Translations under genes and position numbers: made by a program
Shown: in pieces, positions 52,931 to 61,229 of the stretch
How the letters are laid out: every line of letters begins with the position of its first letter
How positions within the stretch are numbered: position 1 is the stretch's first letter
Source: a virus
IMG/VR virus record: IMGVR_UViG_3300003690_003472
Location: 62,001 to 126,000 of that record
DNA length: 64,000 bases
Reading direction: 5' to 3' (one strand)
Notes under the pieces: generated by a model
Database searches by the model: none
Told to the model about the DNA's origin: nothing
The model's input: the letters and a program-made list of their open reading frames with translations, nothing else

Positions 52931-52944
52931 ACTAATTATATTAG
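52931..52944 (+). promoter_or_regulatory. Late-promoter-like element (variant)
   Basis: ACTAATTATATTAG differs by one base from ACTATTTATATTAG at 22901. It lies 31 bases before the tape-measure ATG at 52962. Confidence 0.4.
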
Positions 52945-52961
52945 AACGGGAGCAACATTAA

Positions 52962-55304
52962 ATGGCCGATGATTTTAGTAAAAAACTAGCTAAATTACAA
53001 AAGGAAGCACCCGAAGCTGCAAAAGCGATTGAATTAGCTCTTGAAAAAGCAGATAAAAAATTTGGCTCGACAACAGAGGCCGCCTTGCGCTTGGCAGATG
53101 CTTTAATAAAAGGCGCAGATGCCCAAAAAGCCCTAAATACAGCCCTTGATAAAACCTATCAGAATTATTTAAAAGTTGCAACTGAAACAGAAAAAATAAA
53201 ACTTGCCGAGGATGCTCGCGTCGAAGCATACAAGCGCTTAAATACCCTTGTGGAACAAAGCAAGCAATTAGGCGCAGAAGAAAAAGAAAAATTTAGAACA
53301 ATTCTTGAAAGCCAGGAACTTCAGCTTAAAAATGCTGAAAAACAGGCAAAAACTATTCAAACCACCACAAAAGATTTAAAAAAACAGACAAAAGAAGTAG
53401 AAGACCAATACGGATGGTGGGAAAAGACTAAAGACGCTGTTCTCGGCATCGGCCTCGCTTTTGCAGCTATTAAAGCTGGTGGCGCTGCAGTAAAATTAAT
53501 TAAAGGCGCCAAAGGCTCATCAAAAGCTCTCAACGTTACATCAAAAAGTGCAAAAGCTGCTTCAAGTGCTCTTCATGGCGCCGACGATGCCGCAAGAAAT
53601 CTCTCTAAATCTACTAAAGGAGTTACCATGAGTGGCAAAGGCCTCGCCGCTAGCATTGCTGGGGGCGGCCTTTTGGGTGCAGGTGCTATATGGGGCGTTT
53701 ATAAGTTGGGGGATGCCATGGCGGCTGCCGGTCGAAAAATGAAAGAACTTATAACCTTTGCAGAAACAACGTATATGAGTCTTAGTGATTTAACCACCGG
53801 CTTCGCATCACTAACAGGACAAGTTCTAAATAGTGATTCCGCAGTCAGAAGAGGCGGAAAAGGAATGGCCAGTTTTGCTTCTAGGGTGATTCAACTTCAA
53901 AGAAGAAATCAGATGCTAGGCGCGTCCATAGAAAAGATCACCGAATCTTATAAGGAAATGTTTACAGCATCTCGTACTTTTGGAAAAGCAATGACTAGCA
54001 CTAGCGCAGGAAGCAGAAGAACAGCAGATAGTTTAGCGGAAATGGCTTTTAGATTTACAAAAGTTGGATTAACAACACAGAATTTTGCGGCCGCAGTAGA
54101 CGTTTTAGGAAAGACATATCGTAAATCTAAAATTATTGACGAGAGTAAATCTCTAGGTACTGAGCTTGTAAATATTGCTCGCGTTACTGGTCAACTTCCT
54201 GATATGGTTGCTAAAGACTTTGGTGGCGCAATGAATACGTTGGCTGCTTATTCTTTGCCAAAAGCACGAGAAATATTTAAGAAACTTTCCGCAACTGTTG
54301 CAGAGACAGGAATGGAAATGTCAGATCTTTTGGGCATTGCTGCAAAATTTGATGATATTGATGCTGCAGCCGAGTCAGTTGGCGAATTAAATGCAATGAT
54401 GGGAGGTCCGTACTTAAATACTCTTGACCTAGTTAATGCAAATGAAATAGAAAGAATTGAGCTTCTTAAAGAAGCCATGGACCAGACGGGAAAGAACTTT
54501 AATCAACAAGATCGATTTATGCAAAAGGCAATTGCGCAACAACTGGGCGTTGATGTACAGAAAGCTTCACGAATGTTTGCTGGAGATCAGGAAGCAATTA
54601 ATGAATCTACAAAAGCTATTGATACCCAAGGAGCTAGCTTTCAAAAGTTAGTTGGCAATGTTAGAGATGGCGCCGCTCGAAACGCTACTTCTATTAAAGA
54701 TCAAATGGCTGCCGTAAAAGAAAGTACAGTACTTATGGAAGGCGCCTTTGCTGCGATTGATAAAATGTCTCGCAAAGCTATGGGAACATTTCGCAGGTTG
54801 GGACATCGATTTCGGCAGGATATTGGCCAAAGTGTTGTTGGGGCGTTGCAGGATATTGAAAAGATGGTTCAATCCATGGCAGAAAGCGTAGAATCAGGAG
54901 GTAGCGCAATAACGGCGCTTGGTTCTGGAATAGGTTTGGCGTTGATGTCTCAAAAGCCGGGCCTCGCCTTGGCAGGTAGTTTAGCAAATAAGGCGCTGGG
55001 TAATCCTCTCGGCGGAGGCGCCGCAGCTGCTGGCCCCGGCGGCACCGTAGGATCTCAAGCCGAAGCAGCAAGCTTTACGGCCAGCCCTGCGACACAAACG
55101 CCAATTAGTATTGCAGAAATGGATCGAGCCACGCAGAGTGCTGTTGCTCAAAACGCAGGAATATCTAGAGAAGAATTGTTGGAAGTTATAGATAGACTAA
55201 GATCCGGCGAAATTGTTCTGAACGTTGATGGTCAAACGCTGGCAAGAGCATCTTCGCCGTTTATGCCAACAGCTACTGGAAATCCCGGAGGTAGAGGTTT
55301 ATGA
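52962..55304 (+). CDS. Tail tape measure protein
   Basis: A 780-residue protein with long Ala/Lys/Glu coiled coils (about 1-150), hydrophobic Gly/Ala segments that could be membrane helices (about 158-182 and 228-248), a helical middle and a C-terminal Gly/Ala-rich linker ending in EIVLNVDGQTLARA, a common ending of tape measure proteins. Tape measures set tail length and help DNA pass the membrane. The gene lies downstream of the chaperone pair and upstream of baseplate genes, the usual position. Its stop overlaps the next ATG (ATGA). Confidence 0.87.
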   Translation: MADDFSKKLAKLQKEAPEAAKAIELALEKADKKFGSTTEAALRLADALIKGADAQKALNTALDKTYQNYLKVATETEKIKLAEDARVEAYKRLNTLVEQSKQLGAEEKEKFRTILESQELQLKNAEKQAKTIQTTTKDLKKQTKEVEDQYGWWEKTKDAVLGIGLAFAAIKAGGAAVKLIKGAKGSSKALNVTSKSAKAASSALHGADDAARNLSKSTKGVTMSGKGLAASIAGGGLLGAGAIWGVYKLGDAMAAAGRKMKELITFAETTYMSLSDLTTGFASLTGQVLNSDSAVRRGGKGMASFASRVIQLQRRNQMLGASIEKITESYKEMFTASRTFGKAMTSTSAGSRRTADSLAEMAFRFTKVGLTTQNFAAAVDVLGKTYRKSKIIDESKSLGTELVNIARVTGQLPDMVAKDFGGAMNTLAAYSLPKAREIFKKLSATVAETGMEMSDLLGIAAKFDDIDAAAESVGELNAMMGGPYLNTLDLVNANEIERIELLKEAMDQTGKNFNQQDRFMQKAIAQQLGVDVQKASRMFAGDQEAINESTKAIDTQGASFQKLVGNVRDGAARNATSIKDQMAAVKESTVLMEGAFAAIDKMSRKAMGTFRRLGHRFRQDIGQSVVGALQDIEKMVQSMAESVESGGSAITALGSGIGLALMSQKPGLALAGSLANKALGNPLGGGAAAAGPGGTVGSQAEAASFTASPATQTPISIAEMDRATQSAVAQNAGISREELLEVIDRLRSGEIVLNVDGQTLARASSPFMPTATGNPGGRGL

Positions 55305-56302
55305 GTTTAGATAATAGATCAGCGGCAATGGCTTCGGGAAAAAATCAGAAGACAATACCGCCAAGAAAAAAGGCATATGCAAAATTCATTTTTGAACCAC
55401 TACACATTAGTGTTGGAGCACTAGAACTTCCTGTGGAAAATTTAACAATTAGTCAAAATTTTTCTCCTAACTATAACACAGAAGAAGCATATGGTCGAAT
55501 GGATCCAATTACTACTTATAAAAACACTACAAGAAAATTAAACATACAATTTAGTTGTCAATCTCATCAAATTTTTGACGGAGAAAGGGGTGTTGTTAGC
55601 AACATTCATCAAGTTAATGTTTTGACACAATTTTTATATCCTTCATATGAAGATATAGGCGCAGCGGATCAATTAGCTATATTAAAAGCGCCTCCATTTT
55701 TTAGGATAACATATGGAAATTATATAGGAAGCTTTAATGAGTTGGGCAGCATATTAGGAAACGATTCTGGTATAACTGGATTTATTACAAATTTCTCTCA
55801 TCAACTAGGCCCTGTTGCACGAAATGTTGCCCATGGGCGGTGGATGTCTAGAACACCAGAAGGAAAAAACTTCCCTGAACCGATTCGCGCTCTTCCAAGA
55901 GAAATCAAAATTAGTTTTAATTTTACTGTTGTACACGATAAAAGTGTGGGTTGGACTAAAGTAGGCGGAAACTATATATTTAGCCATCAAGGCTATGGAG
56001 GAAACTTTCCTTATAATGTAGGCAACTTTCAAGTTCAAGAGGCTGCTATGGAGCAAACAGCTGCATATCTTGCGGCTGAAAAAAATGCTGCTACACAAGA
56101 CAGTTGGTGGAGTAGCGACAAAGCAAAAGCAAAATCAGCGACAGACACAAAAAAGGCTGTTGAGAAGGCAGAGTCATCTCAAGGCGCATTACAACAGGTA
56201 AGCCAAGCTCAAGCTGATGCAGCTGTGGGCCTTGGTGCTAAAGAATTCCTGAAAACACAAACAAGCTGGGGTAAATCATCAACACCGTCCGGATGGGAAT
56301 AA
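55301..56302 (+). CDS. Baseplate tube-junction protein candidate (333 aa)
   Basis: The protein begins with a basic disordered segment, then AYAKFIFEPLHISVGALELPVENLTISQNFSPNYNTEEAYGRMDPITTYKNTTRKLNIQFSC, a tube-like beta layout used by proteins that start or cap the tail tube (gp48/gp54 in T4; inference, not a clear sequence match). Further along is LPREIKISFNFTVVHDKSVGW. The C-terminal 90 residues are Ala/Lys/Gln-rich and disordered or coiled coil. It overlaps the tape measure by four bases and precedes a LysM-like wedge gene, which favours a baseplate role. Confidence 0.68.
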   Translation: MSLDNRSAAMASGKNQKTIPPRKKAYAKFIFEPLHISVGALELPVENLTISQNFSPNYNTEEAYGRMDPITTYKNTTRKLNIQFSCQSHQIFDGERGVVSNIHQVNVLTQFLYPSYEDIGAADQLAILKAPPFFRITYGNYIGSFNELGSILGNDSGITGFITNFSHQLGPVARNVAHGRWMSRTPEGKNFPEPIRALPREIKISFNFTVVHDKSVGWTKVGGNYIFSHQGYGGNFPYNVGNFQVQEAAMEQTAAYLAAEKNAATQDSWWSSDKAKAKSATDTKKAVEKAESSQGALQQVSQAQADAAVGLGAKEFLKTQTSWGKSSTPSGWE

Positions 56303-56323
56303 GGTCAATAGGGAGAAACACAT

Positions 56324-56665
56324 ATGCCATTTAGCAGATATAATCGAAACACTGTAATCCGCACACAGACACAAGAATACTCAAAACAGCTTTCAGAAAG
56401 AAAGGTGTCTCATATTGATCATTTTAGCACTGTAGAGTTTAAATATCCTCCTGCAAACGTCCTAGGTTCTTTAAAAATTGATAAAGAATATTGGGGAGTT
56501 GGCACTCGCTTTTATAAATTAGCTAATAAGTACTATGGAGATCCTACGTTGTGGTGGGTAATACCATGGTTTAATAAAGTTCCTTTAGAATCCGATTATT
56601 CTGCTGGAGATGTAATTATGATCCCACACCCAATAGAGATTGTATTAGAATATTTTAGGAAATAA
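56324..56665 (+). CDS. gp53: LysM-like baseplate protein (gp53 type)
   Basis: This 113-residue protein contains a LysM-like fold: GVGTRFYKLANKYYGDPTLWWVIPWFNKVPLESDYSAGDVIMIP (near 57-100), with the typical pattern of the Y-G-D-P-x-x-W-W and P-x-x-I-x-x-G motif followed by I-P. T4 gp53 and P2 gpX-type baseplate proteins carry such a domain. The N-terminal part is basic and polar. It would sit in the inner baseplate, joining tube and wedge. GGGAG ribosome site; seven bases before the hub gene. Confidence 0.78.
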   Translation: MPFSRYNRNTVIRTQTQEYSKQLSERKVSHIDHFSTVEFKYPPANVLGSLKIDKEYWGVGTRFYKLANKYYGDPTLWWVIPWFNKVPLESDYSAGDVIMIPHPIEIVLEYFRK

Positions 56666-56671
56666 AAACCT

Positions 56672-59600
56672 ATGGGAAACCCAAGAAAAAGAAGGGGCAC
56701 ACAAAAAAATTGTGGCAAAGGAGCCTCAAGACAACTAACGGGTGCCAAAGCAAAACATGCATGGATGAGGCAAGCCTTTTTAATGTGTTTTGTACACCCC
56801 TTGGTGGATCCAATCAAATATGCGCCACTTACTGCAACAAAACCATCTCCAGATGATTCTTCTAAATATATTAAAAAAGTAGAGTCGACTAAAAAAAATG
56901 AATCTCTTGTCAACCTCTTAACGACAAGCGCTGACGTTATGACATTCCTCAATGGACGCCCAATTGATTATAGTCAGTTAGTTCCACAGATACAAATATA
57001 TAAAGTTTATGTAAAAAACAAAAAAGAAGTGGGAGAGGTTTTATTGCCGTTTCAATCAACAACAGACTTTCAACAATGGAAGGATAATGCAGGCGCCGAC
57101 GGCAGCTTATTTAGAGGCCGAGAGGCTGGTATACAAGATGTTCAAATAAAAATGGATGGGCGCGGACGCAATCCCGTTTCTGCAAACGTTATGCACCTTA
57201 CAATTAAATATTTCTTTAATGACGTAAAAACCTTGTTTGCTCCATTGGATATTGATCCTTTTTCGGCTAAGAGTCAAAATGCTAAACTCAATGCTGTTAC
57301 TTATTCAGATTTAATAAGATATCCACCAAGCACCCTCGATGTTGATTCAAGTCCCACTTCGTTGGATGCATCTTTTAGAATAAGGCTTATAATGGGGTGG
57401 TCCGTCAATGAAGAAAATTCAATTTTAGATCCCGCTTTCAGTAAGGCAGCAAAAGATGCTAAAATTAATTTTATTGGAGATTTATTTACCCATCAATTAG
57501 ATTTCAGGGAAGATGGGTCATTAGTTATTACAGCTGAATATAAAGGCGCCCTAGAAACCGCTTTTGCATCTACGGCTGCGAATATATTACATAATATAAA
57601 TCTTGACGAAAGCAACACTCTCGCAGGAATCAAAGCTGAGTTAAACAAGGTTGAAGCAACAGAATGGGCTAGCGTGAAAATAACGGGTGCAGGAAAAAGA
57701 AAGAAGATAAGTGAAATTACAACGGCACTAGAAACTTTGAAGCGGTATAGTGATGCTCGCGACGCATTTAAACAAATACTTAAAAAATCACCATATCCAG
57801 CTGAAATAGTAAAAAATTATAATAAAGCTTTGGGAGGCTATCAAAAAGCATTTTCTAATGCGTCGTTTCTCAAAGGAAAAGCCGGAAAAAAACTATTAGA
57901 TGCTGCAAAAAGTTTAAAAATTGATGTATATCCTAAGAAAAATGAAAAACTTGACAAACAAACAAAGATTGCGCTAGAGAAGGAAAGAAAAGCACAAGTA
58001 GGAAATAAACAAAAGCTGAAGAAGATTTTAGATAAAATTAATAAACGAAAACAACAATTAGGAGCACAAATAAACGCAGTTGAAGCGAGTATAAAATCTG
58101 GACATCTTTTTGGATATGTTCTTGATTTAATGGATAAAAACATGGTAGCATATGTCTATACCGACAAAAAAAGCGCATATGCTAATTGGGTAAGACTTCG
58201 AACATATTACGAATCTGGCGAATTTACTAAGGAAGGAGCATTAGAAAAAACAAACAAACTTTTAGGCGTTTTACGAAAAGAAAAATCAAAAACCACAGAA
58301 CCGCCTGCGAAGGGAGACCCCAAAGCCACCGCACAAGGTAAAAAAGGCAAAAAAAGCGGTTCTTCATCTCAGCAAGCCACACAACTGTTGAGAACCGGCG
58401 AATATAAGGGCGGCGATAAGATATTTTTCTTTAGATTAGGTGATTTATTAAGTGTGATATTCGATAAAGGACAATTTGGAGCAAATTTAGAGAATTTGTG
58501 TCCTGATTTTAAAATTCTTTTAGGACAATATTATTTTTACAACATAGATGCATCAGACAGAGGCGGAACTGAATCAACAAGTTTATATGATTTGCCTATT
58601 TCTTTGGAAATATTTAATGCATTTATATCTCAAAGAGTTGTTGGCAGTGGCAGATCAAACTATCCCTTGATAGCGTTTATTTGGGATTTAATCAAGTTTG
58701 TTATGGATAAAACTATGAGTAGCTTTGGAAAAGCTAGATCTGGTGCCGATAATCCATTTATAGACCCAATAAATTTTAAATTAGACATGACAGCTGTTGA
58801 TTTGCTTAAAGTAGATTTAGAGGGCGGAGGCGCCCTTTCAGTGAGCGACAATAAGAACATAAATACAGTAAAAATTCAAAAAACCCCTATAAACCAAATA
58901 TCAAATACTTTTTTATTTCATGCGCATGGAGGCCCCTTTAATAAAAGAATACAAATTGAACGAAGGGCTAATATAGCAGAAGATGCAAATGACGGTATAG
59001 TACATTTTTATGTTGGAGGCCCAAACAGAGGAATATTAAAAAGTATTAAATTTCAGGAAACCAAAAATACTCTTTTTAGCACAGCATTAATGAGAAATGG
59101 ACAAAATGGAGGACTTGACTCGGGCCGCGGAGTTATTAGGCCTACTAAATTTAATTGCGAGGTAGTATTAGTTGGAAATCCATATTTTTATATTGGTCAA
59201 ATGTTTTATGTTAACAGTGAATTAATTAGTTCTGGTCATTTCCGCGCAGAAAAAATAATGAATGGAGGTTATTATATAGTTACAGCTGTTGAAAGTCGCC
59301 TTTCAGCAAATGGGTGGGAAACAAGAATTAGAGGAGTTATGAATATACCAGACACTAATCTTAAATTTTCTCAAATACATATGCCCGTGAGACCTTTAAG
59401 AACTTTATCGGGTGAAAATATGCAAAAAATCTTAGATATGCAACCTAGTTTAAATCAAGCTAGCAACGCTACAAGTAATGTTCCCAAAACAGCAACAACA
59501 ACCAATCCGCCGCCCAAAACAAAAACTGATAAAAAGGGAAAAGCAGCCCCATCTAAATCCGAGAAAGATCCAAAGGCACACGCTGCAGAAATTCCCATTA

Positions 59601-59731
59601 CAGTGGATCATTTTGCGCGCGGCGCCGGGGGGCACGACGCGCGCGGTGCCGGGGCATATGGAGAAGAGACCGACTGGGAAGAAACTGGTATTCCTGAACG
59701 TTGGAAGAAATATTTTTCCAAACAACAATAA
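56672..59731 (+). CDS. Baseplate hub/spike-type protein (1019 aa)
   Basis: The N-terminal region (about 95-310) holds two barrel-like segments: LVPQIQIYKVYVKNKKEVGEVLLPFQ, and FRIRLIMGWSVNEEN with FIGDLFTHQLDFREDGSLVITAEYKGALE. A long Lys-rich helical insertion follows (about 320-590). The C-terminal part (about 730-910) has KFNCEVVLVGNPYFYIGQMFYVNSELI and GGYYIVTAVESRLSANGWETRIRGVMN, the late-control gpD/gp27-type hub pattern. The tail (about 930-1019) is Pro/Lys/Gly-rich. It is much larger than T4 gp27 and may combine hub functions. No lysozyme motif is seen. Confidence 0.75.
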   Translation: MGNPRKRRGTQKNCGKGASRQLTGAKAKHAWMRQAFLMCFVHPLVDPIKYAPLTATKPSPDDSSKYIKKVESTKKNESLVNLLTTSADVMTFLNGRPIDYSQLVPQIQIYKVYVKNKKEVGEVLLPFQSTTDFQQWKDNAGADGSLFRGREAGIQDVQIKMDGRGRNPVSANVMHLTIKYFFNDVKTLFAPLDIDPFSAKSQNAKLNAVTYSDLIRYPPSTLDVDSSPTSLDASFRIRLIMGWSVNEENSILDPAFSKAAKDAKINFIGDLFTHQLDFREDGSLVITAEYKGALETAFASTAANILHNINLDESNTLAGIKAELNKVEATEWASVKITGAGKRKKISEITTALETLKRYSDARDAFKQILKKSPYPAEIVKNYNKALGGYQKAFSNASFLKGKAGKKLLDAAKSLKIDVYPKKNEKLDKQTKIALEKERKAQVGNKQKLKKILDKINKRKQQLGAQINAVEASIKSGHLFGYVLDLMDKNMVAYVYTDKKSAYANWVRLRTYYESGEFTKEGALEKTNKLLGVLRKEKSKTTEPPAKGDPKATAQGKKGKKSGSSSQQATQLLRTGEYKGGDKIFFFRLGDLLSVIFDKGQFGANLENLCPDFKILLGQYYFYNIDASDRGGTESTSLYDLPISLEIFNAFISQRVVGSGRSNYPLIAFIWDLIKFVMDKTMSSFGKARSGADNPFIDPINFKLDMTAVDLLKVDLEGGGALSVSDNKNINTVKIQKTPINQISNTFLFHAHGGPFNKRIQIERRANIAEDANDGIVHFYVGGPNRGILKSIKFQETKNTLFSTALMRNGQNGGLDSGRGVIRPTKFNCEVVLVGNPYFYIGQMFYVNSELISSGHFRAEKIMNGGYYIVTAVESRLSANGWETRIRGVMNIPDTNLKFSQIHMPVRPLRTLSGENMQKILDMQPSLNQASNATSNVPKTATTTNPPPKTKTDKKGKAAPSKSEKDPKAHAAEIPITVDHFARGAGGHDARGAGAYGEETDWEETGIPERWKKYFSKQQ

Positions 59732-59744
59732 GATATATATCTTA
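59729..59744. other. 16-base perfect palindrome at the hub gene end
   Basis: TAAGATATATATCTTA begins with the hub stop codon and is followed by a T-rich stretch (59751-59766). It could be a weak terminator or RNA-stability hairpin, or an operator-like site. Confidence 0.4.
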
Positions 59745-59763
59745 AATTAAATTTTTTAATCTT

Positions 59764-59782
59764 TCTATTTATAAAGAGAGGA
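59764..59782 (+). promoter_or_regulatory. Late-promoter-like element
   Basis: TCTATTTATAAAGAGAGGA, 25 bases before the ATG at 59791. Seventeen bases are identical to the element before 9062, including the GAGAGG ribosome site. Confidence 0.45.
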
Positions 59783-59790
59783 AAAAGTAA

Positions 59791-61188
59791 ATGGCTTTTA
59801 TTGATCCACCACCAGAAGGTTCTAACGAAATAACAAATCCAGATTTATTTAGAGAGCGCCTCCTGTATAAGCAACAAACATTTTTACGACCCACAAAAAC
59901 TTCGTATGATCCAGTTCCGATTGATATGATTCATGAAAAACCTTTTTATGGAAAAGTTGATATATATGGAAATACCGTTTATCCTTCTGAGGGGGGCCGA
60001 TATCGTGGCATGAAGCAATTACCTGGCCCGGGCCTTATATTGGTACACGATTTTGTGGCCTATCAGTTTAAACAGCTTAAGAATTTTTTACTTCCCTCTC
60101 TCCTCTCCAAAGAACGCGTTCTTTCTAGCATGTTCGGTGATTATGTTCCAAAATCTGCTACTATAAATTTTCATCAACTTTATCAAAAACATTTCAAAAC
60201 AGAAGTTTATCCTGTTTTTGCCAACGATTATATAACTAGGCCCGAAATTAATAGAAATATTAAAACTTTTGATGACTTGGTGGATAAGTTTGTTAAATTT
60301 TCCATTGTAATGAGAGATCATTTTCCAATAACAAAGACTGCATTTATCATGTCTCCTTCTTGTCCTAATGCAGTTAGTGGGTTAATAATTAACCTACGTA
60401 ACAAATTGGCAGCTGATGATGATGGTCTTAAATATGAACAATTTATTTCAGATCCATGTTTTCGTAAATATGTAAGGGTTGTATCATCTTATGGTTTTTA
60501 TGTTGACAAAAATGTCCCATGGCGCATTGTAGCCAATTTAGATCATCCATCTTGGGAATCAGCATATGCTTCAGTAGGATCAACCGGCCTTGTTGATAAT
60601 CACATATTTTCTGAATATTTTTACAAATCTGAATATTTTTCATATGAAACACTTAAGTCAAATTTGTGGTGGATTTATTTGAAATTATCTAGAAACCCAG
60701 ACACAGAAGATTGGGGACACACATATGTCACAAAAAATTGTATGAGAGCTTTATGGTCGGATGCTGCTAGTCATAATTTTAAAACAATTACCGCCCGGGG
60801 TAAGAGAAAGCCAATATCCGAAAATTATGACACTTTTCAAGAAACGTACCCAGATGCCTTCTTTTTACCTATTTACCTTAAAATAAGAGCTAGTGAAAGC
60901 AGACTTAGATGGAAACCTCGTACCTTTCGTTCAACTTTGAAAAGGGTTTTACATGTTTATGACACACGAGGCATCACAAAAGCTCTTGAATTAATTGGCG
61001 ATATAACAAAACAATCGAAAGTATATCTTTATAATCCTTTGACAAAAGAGAGTCTAATACGTTATTTTGGATTTTCTACAAGTTCGGGCTTGCATTCTTA
61101 TTTAAGAGATGATATTATACAAATTGACTTAGAAGAACGCGCCGCTGAAATGGCAGAAGAAGATAAATTATTAGATGAGATGCTTTAA
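59791..61188 (+). CDS. Unrecognised tail/baseplate-region protein (465 aa)
   Basis: A 465-residue soluble protein rich in aromatic residues, with an N-terminal Pro-rich segment (AFIDPPPEGSNEITNPDLF), a globular middle (ATINFHQLYQKHFKTEVYPVF, then NVPWRIVANLDHPSW) and a basic C-terminal part (ESRLRWKPRTFRSTLKRVLHVYD). No enzyme motif, signal peptide or membrane helix. It has its own late-promoter-like element and follows the hub gene, so a virion or tail-assembly role is likely; I cannot name the family. It is the last virion-type gene before the polymerase block. Confidence 0.65.
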   Translation: MAFIDPPPEGSNEITNPDLFRERLLYKQQTFLRPTKTSYDPVPIDMIHEKPFYGKVDIYGNTVYPSEGGRYRGMKQLPGPGLILVHDFVAYQFKQLKNFLLPSLLSKERVLSSMFGDYVPKSATINFHQLYQKHFKTEVYPVFANDYITRPEINRNIKTFDDLVDKFVKFSIVMRDHFPITKTAFIMSPSCPNAVSGLIINLRNKLAADDDGLKYEQFISDPCFRKYVRVVSSYGFYVDKNVPWRIVANLDHPSWESAYASVGSTGLVDNHIFSEYFYKSEYFSYETLKSNLWWIYLKLSRNPDTEDWGHTYVTKNCMRALWSDAASHNFKTITARGKRKPISENYDTFQETYPDAFFLPIYLKIRASESRLRWKPRTFRSTLKRVLHVYDTRGITKALELIGDITKQSKVYLYNPLTKESLIRYFGFSTSSGLHSYLRDDIIQIDLEERAAEMAEEDKLLDEML

Positions 61189-61194
61189 ATACAT

Positions 61195-61222
61195 TTTACT
61201 AGCGCTGTATACAGTATATTAT
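61195..61222 (+). promoter_or_regulatory. Promoter before DNA polymerase with palindrome in spacer
   Basis: TTTACT (61195-61200) and TATTAT (61217-61222) are separated by 16 bases, which contain the perfect palindrome CTGTATACAG (61205-61214). The ATG at 61230 lies where transcription would start, without a ribosome site. TAGCGCTGTATA (61200-61211) resembles 22842-22853. Confidence 0.45.
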
Positions 61223-61229
61223 ATTTAAA

